Assembly (NCBI GenBank): GCA_963710645.1 | Contig: CAVQBD010000002.1 | Span: forward strand, 496,001-560,000 | Length of the DNA stretch: 64,000 nt | Direction of reading: 5' to 3' | DNA from: FEB-10 sp963710645 | GTDB taxonomy: Bacteria; Acidobacteriota; Thermoanaerobaculia; Thermoanaerobaculales; Sulfomarinibacteraceae | Shown here: positions 1 to 8,159 of the stretch, one piece after another | Layout: the number at the start of each line of letters is the position of its first letter | Numbering within the stretch: position 1 is the stretch's first letter | The notes under the pieces: generated by a model | What the model saw: only the letters and a program-made list of their open reading frames with translations | What the model was told of the DNA's origin: nothing | Databases searched by the model: none | Made by a program: the position numbers and the translations under genes

Positions 1-1230
1 GGAGGCTTCACGATCGGTTCAAGCTCCCAGGCCCTCTACGATGGGAGTTCACTGGCCAGACGAGGCGATGTGGTCGTGGTCACCCTCAACTACCGTCTCG
101 GTCCCCTGGGCTTTCTTCGGTTGGTGGACCTCACCGGAGGCCTGATTCCGTCAACCGGGAATGAGGGGCTCCTGGACCAGTTGGCCGCATTGAAATGGGT
201 CCGACAGAACATCGGGGAATTTGGCGGCGACCCGGACAACGTCACGGTTTTTGGCGAGTCGGCAGGGGCCATGAGCCTGGCCGCTTTGCTCGCCGGCCCG
301 GATGCCGGTGGCCTGTTTCACCGGGCCATCCTCCAGAGCGGCAGCGCCCACACCGCTCACACGACCGATGAAGCCAACCGGGTGGCGGGGCTGTTGTTGG
401 CCAAGGCCGGATTGGAGCCCGATCCCAAGGTGTTGTTGGCTGCCGACGCTGAGCTCATCGCTCACGCGGTTGGGGAGCTCAGCCCTCGCGAGATGCGGGC
501 GGAGGGGATCGGATGGATGCCCCTCAGGCCGGTGATCGACGGCGGGCTGCTGCAGGACCTTCCCTTAGAGGAGATTCGCCACGGGTCTGCAAAGGGTCTC
601 CCGGTGATGGCCGGCACGACGGCGGATGAGTGGCGATTTCTGGCCGTTCCCAACAGGTCTATCATGACCATGAGCGACCTTGACCTCCACCGGAGGCTCG
701 AGCGCGTTCTGCCCGACGGGCTGACCTCCCGAGCGGTGGACCTCTACAAGCAGAGAGTGTCGGAGAATCACCGGTCCCTCACACCGGCTGATGTCTACTG
801 TGCCGTTCTTACGGATCTGGCCTTCCGGGTGCCGTGCGAGCGCATGCTCGACGCGGTGGCGGACCATGGCGTCCCGGCTTACCGATACCTGTTCACCTGG
901 CCGTCGCCGGCGGTGGGTGGTCAGCTGGGCTCGTGTCATGCGTTGGACCTGGGCTTTACCTTTGGAACAAACGCGGTTGATGGCGGTGAGCAGTTCTTCG
1001 GTGACGGCCACGAGGCGGACGCGATCTCAGACCAGATGCAGGAGGCGTGGCTGGCGTTCGCGAAGGGCGACGATCCCACCACTGTCGGGCGTCCGAGGTG
1101 GCAGATTTACGAATCTCGCACTCGAGCCACCATGGAGATTGGAATTAATCCTGGGATGAGAGACGACCCCTGGCGAGATGTGCGCGACCTGTGGTCCGAG
1201 GTCCCCGACGAAGTCCTCCGCCGGTTCTAA
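1..1230 (+). CDS. Type-B carboxylesterase, 5' end cut by window edge
   Basis: The frame is open from base 1, so the gene starts upstream of the window; the first residues visible (GGF) are the end of the HGGGF oxyanion-hole motif of the alpha/beta-hydrolase carboxylesterase/para-nitrobenzyl esterase family. The nucleophile elbow GESAGA has its Ser codon at 259-261. The family's catalytic His is most likely the one in SCHALDLGFTFG (codon 937-939), and the usual C-terminal 'W..FA..GDP' block follows. About 409 residues are present, so only about 100 N-terminal residues are missing. It hydrolyses carboxyl esters; the natural substrate cannot be read from sequence. It converges on the next gene across a repeat-bearing gap. 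Confidence 0.93.
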   Translation, partial: GGFTIGSSSQALYDGSSLARRGDVVVVTLNYRLGPLGFLRLVDLTGGLIPSTGNEGLLDQLAALKWVRQNIGEFGGDPDNVTVFGESAGAMSLAALLAGPDAGGLFHRAILQSGSAHTAHTTDEANRVAGLLLAKAGLEPDPKVLLAADAELIAHAVGELSPREMRAEGIGWMPLRPVIDGGLLQDLPLEEIRHGSAKGLPVMAGTTADEWRFLAVPNRSIMTMSDLDLHRRLERVLPDGLTSRAVDLYKQRVSENHRSLTPADVYCAVLTDLAFRVPCERMLDAVADHGVPAYRYLFTWPSPAVGGQLGSCHALDLGFTFGTNAVDGGEQFFGDGHEADAISDQMQEAWLAFAKGDDPTTVGRPRWQIYESRTRATMEIGINPGMRDDPWRDVRDLWSEVPDEVLRRF

Positions 1231-1570
1231 GAACAGATTCGAAAGTCGAAACCACCGCCCTCCCGGACACGAGGTGCGAGATACGAGACTTGTCACGAGT
1301 GGCTGAAAGCGAAGCCGGATCCCCCACCCACCCGATCGGACAAGGCGGATGCTCTTGGTGTCCCGAGCCCCGAGCCCCGAGCCCCGAGCCCCGAGCCCCG
1401 AGTCCTGTGATCGAACCCAGCGGTTGGTCCACGAGCGGTGGCGGTGAGCCGGCCGGGTTCCGGGACTTCACCCATGGAGGGTGGAAGAACTCGAGGGACC
1501 TCGAGGTGATGAAGGCTGGTGGGCCGGGAGAACCACCCACTCCGGCTCGCCGAACCGCCGTCGATCCGCG
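1231..1570. other. Intergenic gap between convergent genes, repeat-bearing
   Basis: This 340-base space between convergent genes has no credible coding frame. It holds a CCCCCACCCACCC block (1321-1333) and the CCCGAGC heptamer array (1362-1403). No U-tract terminator was recognised. Confidence 0.7.
1321..1403 (-). repeat. Heptamer array CCCGAGC with C-rich flank
   Basis: Bases 1362-1403 are five perfect CCCGAGC units followed by CCCGAGT, in strict 7-bp register. On the minus strand this reads as GGACTCG/GGGCTCG units followed 28 bases on by GGGTGGGTGGGGG (1321-1333). That is the same order as the element at 29987-30120, in opposite orientation. Confidence 0.9.
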
Positions 1571-2506
1571 TCAGGGGCGCGCTTGCTCCGAACCCGACAC
1601 GGGCCACAGATTGTTGGGATAGACGCCGGTCGAGATCAAAGAGCTGATGGTGGATGCCGCCTTCGCGCGATCCTCCGGATATGTCATCCCGCACCACTGG
1701 CCCGAGTTCCGAAGGACCTTGACCCGGGCTTGGCGGCTGCCGATCAACCCTTGCACGGCCGCCGGGAGCAGGAACTCGGTCTTCGGTTCGTGCCCCGAAC
1801 TCGTGAGAAAGTCGCCAAAGCCCCGCCTGAGCTCGGCGAAGATCGCAGGTGTGAATCCCCACATGTTCATTGAAACCGGTTCGTTCCCTCGCAAGGTCTG
1901 TTCGACCCCGTCGTGGTCGGTGAAGCGGCCGCCGCTTCCGTCCCGCCACACCTCGAGCACCTCGGTGATGGAATCGAGCCAGTCGTCGCCGTCGACCCGG
2001 CACAGACCTCGCGACACCGCACCGGCGTCGGAGAGGGTGGGGCCGATCTCGAATCCCTGGAGGGCAAAAACCGGCCGGTCATCGCCCGGTAGGGTCTTCA
2101 GGAACTCGGCAAGGTTTTCGTACGACTGGCGTCCGTAGAAGTCGTCCGCGTTGATGACGGCAAATGGTCCGGTCACCGCCTTTTCCGCCACCAGCACCGC
2201 CTGGCCGGTTCCCCACGGCTTGCTCCGGTCCGCGGGTGGGGCCCAACCGTTCGGGAGACCATCGAGGGTCTGGTGCACGTACGCTACCTGGAGTCTCTGG
2301 CCCACCCGATCGCCCACAGTTTCGCGGAAGAGGACCTCGGTCTCCGGGCGGACGACAAATACCACTCGATGGAAACCTGCCCGCGCCGCGTCGAAAATGG
2401 AGTATTCCATTAAGGTTTCGCCAGCGGGGCCCACCCCGTCGAGTTGTTTCAGACCTCCGTAGCGGCTGCCGATGCCAGCCGCCAGGACAACCAGGCTCAG
2501 ATCCAT
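1571..2506 (-). CDS. NTP_transferase family nucleotidyltransferase (sugar-nucleotide pyrophosphorylase-like)
   Basis: The 311-residue protein opens with VVLAAGIGSRYGGLKQ (residues 5-20), the GxGxR..(K) nucleotide-binding signature of sugar-1-phosphate nucleotidyltransferases, and has a later metal-binding type 'NADDFYG' segment. The family transfers NMP from an NTP to a sugar phosphate in the cytoplasm; the substrate is not evident, and no envelope-sugar genes are adjacent. The start at 2506 is chosen because GGAGAGG lies just upstream and the family motif begins at residue 5; an in-frame start at 2572 would add 22 unlike residues. It is isolated between repeat-bearing gaps. Confidence 0.85.
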   Translation of the reverse strand: MDLSLVVLAAGIGSRYGGLKQLDGVGPAGETLMEYSIFDAARAGFHRVVFVVRPETEVLFRETVGDRVGQRLQVAYVHQTLDGLPNGWAPPADRSKPWGTGQAVLVAEKAVTGPFAVINADDFYGRQSYENLAEFLKTLPGDDRPVFALQGFEIGPTLSDAGAVSRGLCRVDGDDWLDSITEVLEVWRDGSGGRFTDHDGVEQTLRGNEPVSMNMWGFTPAIFAELRRGFGDFLTSSGHEPKTEFLLPAAVQGLIGSRQARVKVLRNSGQWCGMTYPEDRAKAASTISSLISTGVYPNNLWPVSGSEQARP

Positions 2507-2654
2507 GTCATCCTCTCCGTCTTCCACACCAGACTGTTCGGGCGCGATCCTAGCATGGGTTCGGCGGGGCACGTCGAGGTGTCGGGGGACGAGGGTGGAG
2601 GGAACAGGGAGTAAGTTGTGGGTTGTAGCCCCTACCCATCCGGTACGCCCTTTG

Positions 2655-2776
2655 TGTCATTCTGAGCGAGGCCCGTGGGGCCGAGTCGAAGAATCTGGCC
2701 GGGTGGGTTCCTCCCGTTGGTCACGCCCCCCCATCCAGATCCATTCGTCGCCGCTGCGCGGCTCCTCAGGATGACA
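2655..2776. repeat. REP/MITE-like element with inverted ends
   Basis: The left end, TGTCATTCTGAGCGAG (2655-2670), and the right end, TCAGGATGACA (2766-2776), are inverted repeats with one mismatch. The left end is like the 'TGTCATTCTGAGCG' intergenic palindromic repeats seen in many bacterial genomes. No coding capacity. A transposase able to act on REP elements is present at 58.4 kb, but a link is inference. Confidence 0.55.
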
Positions 2777-2811
2777 ACAAGGGGGGGCAGTCCCCGCCCG
2801 CCCCACCACAG

Positions 2812-2856
2812 TTCCGGGTCCCGGGCTGCGGGTTACGGGTTTTCCACCGCCCACCC
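2812..2856. repeat. Degenerate heptamers (NNNCGGG) plus C-rich block
   Basis: The units TTCCGGG, TCCCGGG, CTGCGGG and TTACGGG occupy 2812-2839 without a break in register. They are followed by CCACCGCCCACCC (2844-2856), the complement of the GGGTGGGCGG-type block found beside other arrays. Confidence 0.75.
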
Positions 2857-2967
2857 GGTGGTCCTGTGGGCCTGGGGTCCTGGGGCCCGAACCACAAGAC
2901 CCCAAGACCAGGTGCCGGAAGGCACCGGCCAGGACCTCAATACCCCGGTCGGCGGCTCGATGAGCAC

Positions 2968-2988
2968 GGAGCAGGGAGCAGCAAGGGG
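2968..2988. repeat. GGAGCAG heptamer pair next to a stop codon
   Basis: GGAGCAG, GGAGCAG and CAAGGGG are in register and end two bases before the stop codon (2991-2993, minus strand) of the MBL-fold gene. The complementary word CTGCTCC recurs inside the array at 30066-30086. Confidence 0.6.
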
Positions 2989-2990
2989 GG

Positions 2991-3974
2991 TTAGGGCGTG
3001 TGGTAGCGGATGACGTCACCGGAGACCCGGCTCGTGATGGCGCCGCGGCGTTCCAGATAACGGAGATGGCTGGCCGCCTCGCTCACGGCAAACCACTTCT
3101 GCACGATGGGAAAACGGGTCCAGGACTCGGCAACGATCTCCCAGGTCATCTTCGACGCGACTTCGTACACCGTGCTGGGGTCTTTCCGAAGGACCCGCAG
3201 AACTTCTTCGAGCCGTTTCCGGTGGTGGCGATTGAGCTCGTCGATCCGGCCGCCGCAGTCAGTGAACGGCCGTCGGTGACCTGGGAGCACCAGATCCACG
3301 TCCAGTTTGCCTACCTTGTCGAGGCTCGTCAGGTAGTCCCCCAACGAGTCGTCGTCTTCGCGCCATACAGTGATGTTCGGCGTGATGTCACCCAGCACGT
3401 GGTCTCCTGAGATCAGCAGCTTGTGGTCAGGTTCGTACAAGCAGAGGTGACCAGGCGTGTGTCCGGGAGTGGTGACGACCACGAATGCGAACCTGCCCGC
3501 CTGGAGGTTGTCCCCATCTTCAAGGAATTCAAAGGGCGGGAACTTCGGGGGGCTGTACTTGAAGCCGGGGTGCCGCTCGAGGGCCTCATGGATCTCTTGC
3601 CCCGAAAAACCGAAAGCCCTCGCTTGTGCCACCAAACGCCCAAACACGCGGTCCGGGTCGCGCACCAAAGCCTCGGTCAATTCCGCGTCCGGGCGATTGA
3701 AGTAAACCTTCGACGTGCCGGTGGCGAGCTCCGTTACCAGTCCGATGTGGTCGGCATGGAGGTGGGTGATGAAAAAGTCGGTGGCGGAGAGGTCCACGTG
3801 GAGTTCTTCGAGGCCGGCCCGAAGGGCCTGTTCGCACTCAGGTCGGAGCATACCGGTGTCGATGACCAGCGTGCGGTCGGGGGAGGTCACAACATAGGAA
3901 TTGATGGCCTTGAGAGGGTTATCCGGCAGCGGCACCTCGATGACGTGCAGGTCTGAACGGATTTCGACAATCAT
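2991..3974 (-). CDS. MBL-fold metallo-hydrolase
   Basis: The 327-residue protein has the metallo-beta-lactamase zinc motif HLHADH (H71, H73, D75, H76), a further His in 'TTPGHTPGHLCLY' and an Asp in 'LISGDHVLGD', a complete dinuclear-metal set, followed by a C-terminal winged-helix-like tail. This layout is typical of the hydrolase group that includes LACTB2-like enzymes and CoA-thioester or lactone hydrolases. The start at 3974 fits the start of the fold; upstream codons overlap unrelated residues. It lies 52 bases after the enoyl-CoA hydratase on the same strand, so co-transcription and a role in acyl-CoA metabolism are plausible, but the substrate is unknown. Confidence 0.88.
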   Translation of the reverse strand: MIVEIRSDLHVIEVPLPDNPLKAINSYVVTSPDRTLVIDTGMLRPECEQALRAGLEELHVDLSATDFFITHLHADHIGLVTELATGTSKVYFNRPDAELTEALVRDPDRVFGRLVAQARAFGFSGQEIHEALERHPGFKYSPPKFPPFEFLEDGDNLQAGRFAFVVVTTPGHTPGHLCLYEPDHKLLISGDHVLGDITPNITVWREDDDSLGDYLTSLDKVGKLDVDLVLPGHRRPFTDCGGRIDELNRHHRKRLEEVLRVLRKDPSTVYEVASKMTWEIVAESWTRFPIVQKWFAVSEAASHLRYLERRGAITSRVSGDVIRYHTP

Positions 3975-4026
3975 GAGATATGAGGTTCCAGCCTGAGGAA
4001 TCGCAGCCAACGCCGATCGTGTTCGT

Positions 4027-4809
4027 TCATTCGAACTGGGAAAAGTCGGGGGGGCGTTTTTCGAAGAACGCGGCAAAGGCCTCGGCGGACTCGGGAGAGG
4101 CAAGACCCTCCCTGAAGACAGCGCCTTCCTGTCTCATAACCTCTCTCAGATTGCCGGGTAGACTCTGTCGAATCAGGGCCTTGGTCCGCCGAAGGGCGGC
4201 CGGTGGCAACCCAGCCAGAGCCTCGGCGCGTTCAGCGACTCTCCGGGCCAATCGGTCGGGCGGCACGATCTCGTTCACCAGGCCCACTTGCTTCGCCCGC
4301 TCAGCGTCGAATGGCTCGCCGAACATCAGCAACTCGGTCGCTTGCTGGAGGCCGGTGACGTACGGTAGCAGCAGACTCGAGCCCGCTTCCGGCGTCACAC
4401 CGAGACGGACAAAGGGAAGGGAGAACATGGCCTCGGAACTGGCGTAGACCAGGTCGCAGTGCAGCAGCATGGTCGTGCCGATGCCCACGGCCATCCCGGT
4501 AACCCCGGCCACCAGCGGTTTGGGAAACCGAGGCAGTGCCTCGAGAAATCGAAAGACCGGTGCATCTTCTCCGTCTCCGGGGATTGTCTGAAAGTCCGCG
4601 ATGTCGTTGCCGCTGGTGAACAGCCCGTCGGTGCCTGTCACCACAACCACACGGACCGCCGGGTCCTCAGACGCAAGACCCAACTCCTCGGTCAGCCGCC
4701 GATACATGGCCAGCGTCAGTGCGTTTTTCTTTTCGGGGCGGTTGATCGTGATGGTTCGAACCCGGCCCTTGGTGGCCGTTCTGATGTTGTCGTGTGCCGG
4801 ATCGGTCAT
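4027..4809 (-). CDS. Enoyl-CoA hydratase/isomerase family protein
   Basis: A 260-residue crotonase-fold protein. The 'NRPEKKNALT' N-terminal motif, the CoA/oxyanion segment TSGNDIADF (residues 65-73) and the second oxyanion segment 'GMAVGIGTTMLLHCDLVYAS' are present. A Glu in 'GVTPEAGSS' is in the position used by delta3-delta2-enoyl-CoA isomerases; the two-Glu arrangement of classical hydratases is not obvious, so isomerase activity is as likely as hydration. It acts on fatty acyl-CoA in the cytoplasm. It is divergent from the phosphotransferase gene at 4909 across a 99-base gap. Confidence 0.9.
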   Translation of the reverse strand: MTDPAHDNIRTATKGRVRTITINRPEKKNALTLAMYRRLTEELGLASEDPAVRVVVVTGTDGLFTSGNDIADFQTIPGDGEDAPVFRFLEALPRFPKPLVAGVTGMAVGIGTTMLLHCDLVYASSEAMFSLPFVRLGVTPEAGSSLLLPYVTGLQQATELLMFGEPFDAERAKQVGLVNEIVPPDRLARRVAERAEALAGLPPAALRRTKALIRQSLPGNLREVMRQEGAVFREGLASPESAEAFAAFFEKRPPDFSQFE

Positions 4810-4908
4810 TTTGATGCCTTCCTTCGGCTCCTATTCGAACATATCCGCTGTTGCGAATCACTCGGGCTGATATCTTAATCGAAACGAATGCATGCGGGGC
4901 GTGACGCC

Positions 4909-5973
4909 ATGATCGACAGCGCGAAGAAGCCAAGACCCGGTGAGGAGCTCGACACCGGTCGATTGTTGCCATACCTGGAAGAGGCGGTTCCCGGTCTCCA
5001 CGGCGATATGGAGGTCCTTCAATTCCCGTCGGGTTTCTCCAATCTGACCTATCTGGTGACGATGGGTGGCAGGGAGATGGTCCTCAGGCGTCCGCCCTTC
5101 GGCAGCAAACCCAAGAGCGGGCATGACATGGGGCGTGAGTTCACGGTCCTGTCCGCGTTGCAGGGGACCTTTCCCTATTGTCCCCGCCCCATCATTTTGT
5201 GCGAAGACGAGTCCGTGCTCGGCGCGCCCTTTTACGTCATGGAGCGCCTCAGAGGCACCATTGTGCGCAGTGAGCTGCCTCCGGGCATGGAGCTATCGCC
5301 GGAGGAGGTTGGCACACTGTTCGAACGGGTCGTTGGAGTCCACGCCGAGCTGCACATGGTGGATCCCGCTGGCGTCGGGCTGCAGGACTTTGGCCGGGCG
5401 GAAGGCTATGCCGGGCGCCAGGTCGGTGGGTGGTCGGAGCGCTACCGCAGGGCGCGGACGCCGAATGTGCCCGATGGTGAACGGGTCATGGAGTGGCTCA
5501 CGTCGGGAGTCCCCGCGGATCCGGATCGCGCGAGTCTTCTTCACAACGACTTCCGGCTCGACAATCTGGTCCTCGATCCCACCGATCCGCTCACGATCGT
5601 CGGAGTTCTTGACTGGGAGATGGCCACCCTCGGCGATCCGCTGATGGACTTGGGCGCCTCGCTGGCCTATTGGGTCGAGGCGGGGGACCCGCCGGAGATG
5701 CACGCCTTGCGCATGATGCCCACCCACCTGGAGGGCGCCCCGACCCGCCGCGAGGTTGTCCGGCGGTATGCAGATATCAGCGGGAGCGACGTGGGCGCTT
5801 TCGATTTCTACTATTGTTATGGCTTGTTCAGACTGGCCGGGATCATTCAGCAGATCTATTACCGTTCGTACCACGGTCAGACCCGGGACGAGCGGTTTCG
5901 CCACCTGCACCTGGCGGTTCACGGCCTCATCGGGGCCGCCGAAGCGGTGATCGACGGAACGGCGCGGATCTGA
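4909..5973 (+). CDS. Phosphotransferase family protein (APH fold, ACAD10/11 N-domain-like)
   Basis: A 354-residue kinase-like fold. The catalytic loop LLHNDFRLDN gives D214 and N219, and the metal-binding Asp is in GVLDWEMATLGDP (D235). This variant, with 'DWE.AT.GDP..DL', is the group found beside or fused to acyl-CoA dehydrogenases (ACAD10/11), where it is thought to phosphorylate hydroxy-acyl substrates. Here it precedes an SDR and an acyl-CoA dehydrogenase on the same strand, which fits that role. The start at 4909 is preferred because GGGG precedes it; an upstream ATG at 4888 has no clear ribosome binding site. It is not expected to give aminoglycoside resistance. Confidence 0.88.
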   Translation: MIDSAKKPRPGEELDTGRLLPYLEEAVPGLHGDMEVLQFPSGFSNLTYLVTMGGREMVLRRPPFGSKPKSGHDMGREFTVLSALQGTFPYCPRPIILCEDESVLGAPFYVMERLRGTIVRSELPPGMELSPEEVGTLFERVVGVHAELHMVDPAGVGLQDFGRAEGYAGRQVGGWSERYRRARTPNVPDGERVMEWLTSGVPADPDRASLLHNDFRLDNLVLDPTDPLTIVGVLDWEMATLGDPLMDLGASLAYWVEAGDPPEMHALRMMPTHLEGAPTRREVVRRYADISGSDVGAFDFYYCYGLFRLAGIIQQIYYRSYHGQTRDERFRHLHLAVHGLIGAAEAVIDGTARI

Positions 5974-6001
5974 CCCGCGGTCAAATTGGAGGATGTCATC
6001 A

Positions 6002-6805
6002 ATGGCCGATTCACCAACCCAGAGCGAGCGAATCGGGGTCGAATCTCTCTTTTCCATCAAGGAAAAGGTCGCCCTTGTGACCGGAGGCTCTCGCGGGATC
6101 GGGCTGATGATCGCCGCTGGATTCGTGGAGGCCGGGGCCAAGGTCTACATCACTTCACGATCGGCCGATGTCTGCGACGAGGTAGCCGCTCAGCTGTCCG
6201 ATATCGGGACCTGCATCCCAGTGCCGACGGACCTTTCCACCCTGGCCGGATGTGAGGCCCTGGGGGAGACCATGGCGAGTCGTGAAGACGCGCTCCACAT
6301 CCTCGTCAACAACGCCGGAGCCACATGGGGCGAACCCATCGAGTCCTTCCCGGAGGAAGGTTTCGACAAGGTCATGGATCTCAACGTCAAGTCGATCTTC
6401 TTTCTGACCCGTGAGCTGCTCCCGTTGTTGGAGAAGGCAGGTCATGACGAGGATCCGGCCCGGGTGATCAATATCGGTTCCATCAACGGGATCGCACCCC
6501 CGATTCTGCCCAACTTCTCCTACGCGGCGTCAAAGGCTGCGGTGCATCAATTGACGCGGACGCTCGCTGTTCACCTCGGCCCGCGCAGGATCACGGTCAA
6601 CGCCATCGCTCCGGGACCCTTCGAGAGCAAGATGACCGAGTGGTTGCTCGACAACTACAAGGGGCAATTCGAGGAGGCGTGTCCGATGGGTCGGATCGGA
6701 TCACCGTCCGACGTGGCGGGAGCGGCCATTTATCTCGCGTCCAGAGCGGGCGCCTTCGTCAACGGCGTCGTGATTCCGGTGGACGGTGGCCTGGTCTTGA
6801 AGTAG
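6002..6805 (+). CDS. SDR-family oxidoreductase
   Basis: A 267-residue classical short-chain dehydrogenase. The cofactor motif TGGSRGIG is at residues 27-34, NNAG follows mid-protein, and the active-site SYAASK is near residue 175, with the usual 'APGPFESKM' C-terminal segment. It probably oxidises a 3-hydroxyacyl or related alcohol with NAD(P). The start at 6002 is set by GGAGG at 5990-5994; an ATG at 5993 overlaps that site. It lies 28 bases after the phosphotransferase and 66 before the acyl-CoA dehydrogenase, forming an apparent operon. Confidence 0.92.
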   Translation: MADSPTQSERIGVESLFSIKEKVALVTGGSRGIGLMIAAGFVEAGAKVYITSRSADVCDEVAAQLSDIGTCIPVPTDLSTLAGCEALGETMASREDALHILVNNAGATWGEPIESFPEEGFDKVMDLNVKSIFFLTRELLPLLEKAGHDEDPARVINIGSINGIAPPILPNFSYAASKAAVHQLTRTLAVHLGPRRITVNAIAPGPFESKMTEWLLDNYKGQFEEACPMGRIGSPSDVAGAAIYLASRAGAFVNGVVIPVDGGLVLK

Positions 6806-6871
6806 GGCTTTCGCCTCCACTGAACCGTGGTGCTAGCATGCCCTCCAGACCACCATTGCTGCGAGGGGGCT

Positions 6872-8062
6872 ATGGATTTTTCACTTTCGGAGAAGATGCA
6901 GACCATTCTCGGGATGATCGCCGAGTTCGTTGACCGTGAGTTGGCCCCCTTGGAGCAGGAGTTCCTGAGGGCGCCGTTCCGCTCGCTGCTGCCGGAGCTC
7001 GAGAAGAAGCGGGACAAGGTCAAGCAAATGGGTCTTTGGGCTCCGGGTCACCCCAAGGAAATAGGCGGCATGGGCCTTGATCTCGTGGAGCTCGGACTCG
7101 TCTCGGAGGCCCTCGGCGGGGCGCCGCTCGGTCACTTCGTCTTCGGCTGCCAGGCGCCCGACGCCGGCAATGTGGAGATCCTCCACCTCTACGGCACCCC
7201 GGAACAAAAAGAGCGATGGCTTGGACCCCTGGTCGCCGGCGACATCAGGAGCTGCTTTTCCATGACCGAGGTGGAGCTGCCCGGCTCCAACCCGGTGATG
7301 ATGGATACCACCGCGGTCAAGGAAGGGTCCGATTTCGTCATCAACGGGCAGAAGTGGTACACCACCGCCGCCGACGGTTCGGCCTTTGCGGTTGTCATGG
7401 CGATCACCAATCCCGAGGCGCCGCCCCACCAACGCGCGAGCATGATCATCGTGCCCACCGATACCCCAGGATTTGATTTGGTAAGGAACATCAGCGTCAT
7501 GGGTCACACCGGCGACGACTGGGCGAGCCACGCGGAGATTCTCTACCACTCGTGCCGGGTGCCGCAGTCCAATCTGCTCGGACCGGAGGGCCACGGATTT
7601 GCCATCGCCCAGGAGCGTCTCGGTCCCGGTCGCATCCACCACTGCATGCGGTGGATCGGGATCTGCAACCGGGCCTTCGACCTCATGTGTGATCGGGCCA
7701 ACTCCCGCATCATCGCACCGGGGAAGGTCCTCGGCGACCGCGACATCGTGCGCTCCTGGATCTCAGACAGCGCGGCAGAGATCCTGGCCGCCCGGCTGAT
7801 GACCCTGCACACGGCGTGGAAGATCCAGGAGTTGGGGTGGCGGGAGGCGCGGCAGGACATCTCCATGATCAAGTTCACCGTGGCCAACACGATGCAGCGG
7901 GTCATCGACCGCGCGCTGCAGGTGCACGGCGGCCTCGGCATGACCGATGACACGCCGCTGGCGTTCTTCTTTCGCCACGAGCGAGCCGCGCGAATCTACG
8001 ACGGAGCGGACGAGGTGCACAGGATTTCCCTCGCCAAGCGGATTCTCGGCGAGAGGCAGTAG
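6872..8062 (+). CDS. Acyl-CoA dehydrogenase
   Basis: The 396-residue protein shows the flavin-binding block 'CFSMTEVELPGSNP', the middle beta-domain, and the C-terminal helices with 'QVHGGLGMTDDTPLAFFFR' and 'RIYDGADEVHR'. The ending is of the ACAD10/11 type, where an Asp or Glu near 'YDGADEVH' is expected near the base; this is inferred. It oxidises acyl-CoA to enoyl-CoA with FAD, handing electrons to ETF. GAGGGGGCT precedes ATG 6872. Pairing with the upstream phosphotransferase mirrors the domain order of eukaryotic ACAD10/11. Confidence 0.93.
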   Translation: MDFSLSEKMQTILGMIAEFVDRELAPLEQEFLRAPFRSLLPELEKKRDKVKQMGLWAPGHPKEIGGMGLDLVELGLVSEALGGAPLGHFVFGCQAPDAGNVEILHLYGTPEQKERWLGPLVAGDIRSCFSMTEVELPGSNPVMMDTTAVKEGSDFVINGQKWYTTAADGSAFAVVMAITNPEAPPHQRASMIIVPTDTPGFDLVRNISVMGHTGDDWASHAEILYHSCRVPQSNLLGPEGHGFAIAQERLGPGRIHHCMRWIGICNRAFDLMCDRANSRIIAPGKVLGDRDIVRSWISDSAAEILAARLMTLHTAWKIQELGWREARQDISMIKFTVANTMQRVIDRALQVHGGLGMTDDTPLAFFFRHERAARIYDGADEVHRISLAKRILGERQ

Positions 8063-8070
8063 GATCGCGG

Positions 8071-8159
8071 AATTCTGAATTTTGAGTTCTTTATTCTGAA
8101 TTCCCCACCCAACTCCTCGGGAGGTTGGGCGGAACGTTGAACGTTCAACATTCAACTTT
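8071..8159. repeat. Two degenerate heptamer arrays filling a convergent gap
   Basis: 8071-8105 reads AATTCTG, AATTTTG, AGTTCTT, TATTCTG, AATTCCC. 8132-8159 reads GAACGTT, GAACGTT, CAACATT, CAACTTT. Both keep a 7-bp register. The second overlaps the stop codon (8152-8154) of the tryptophanase, and the first begins 8 bases after the dehydrogenase stop, so the repeats fill nearly the whole gap. Confidence 0.8.

Larger units (their letters stand above)
2507..2990. other. Intergenic gap with REP/MITE-like element and heptamers
   Basis: This 484-base region has no credible gene. It contains an imperfect inverted-repeat element (2655-2776), a heptamer array (2812-2839), a C-rich block (2844-2856) and a GGAGCAG pair ending next to the following stop codon (2968-2988). 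Antisense-looking open frames here have repeat-derived composition. Confidence 0.7.
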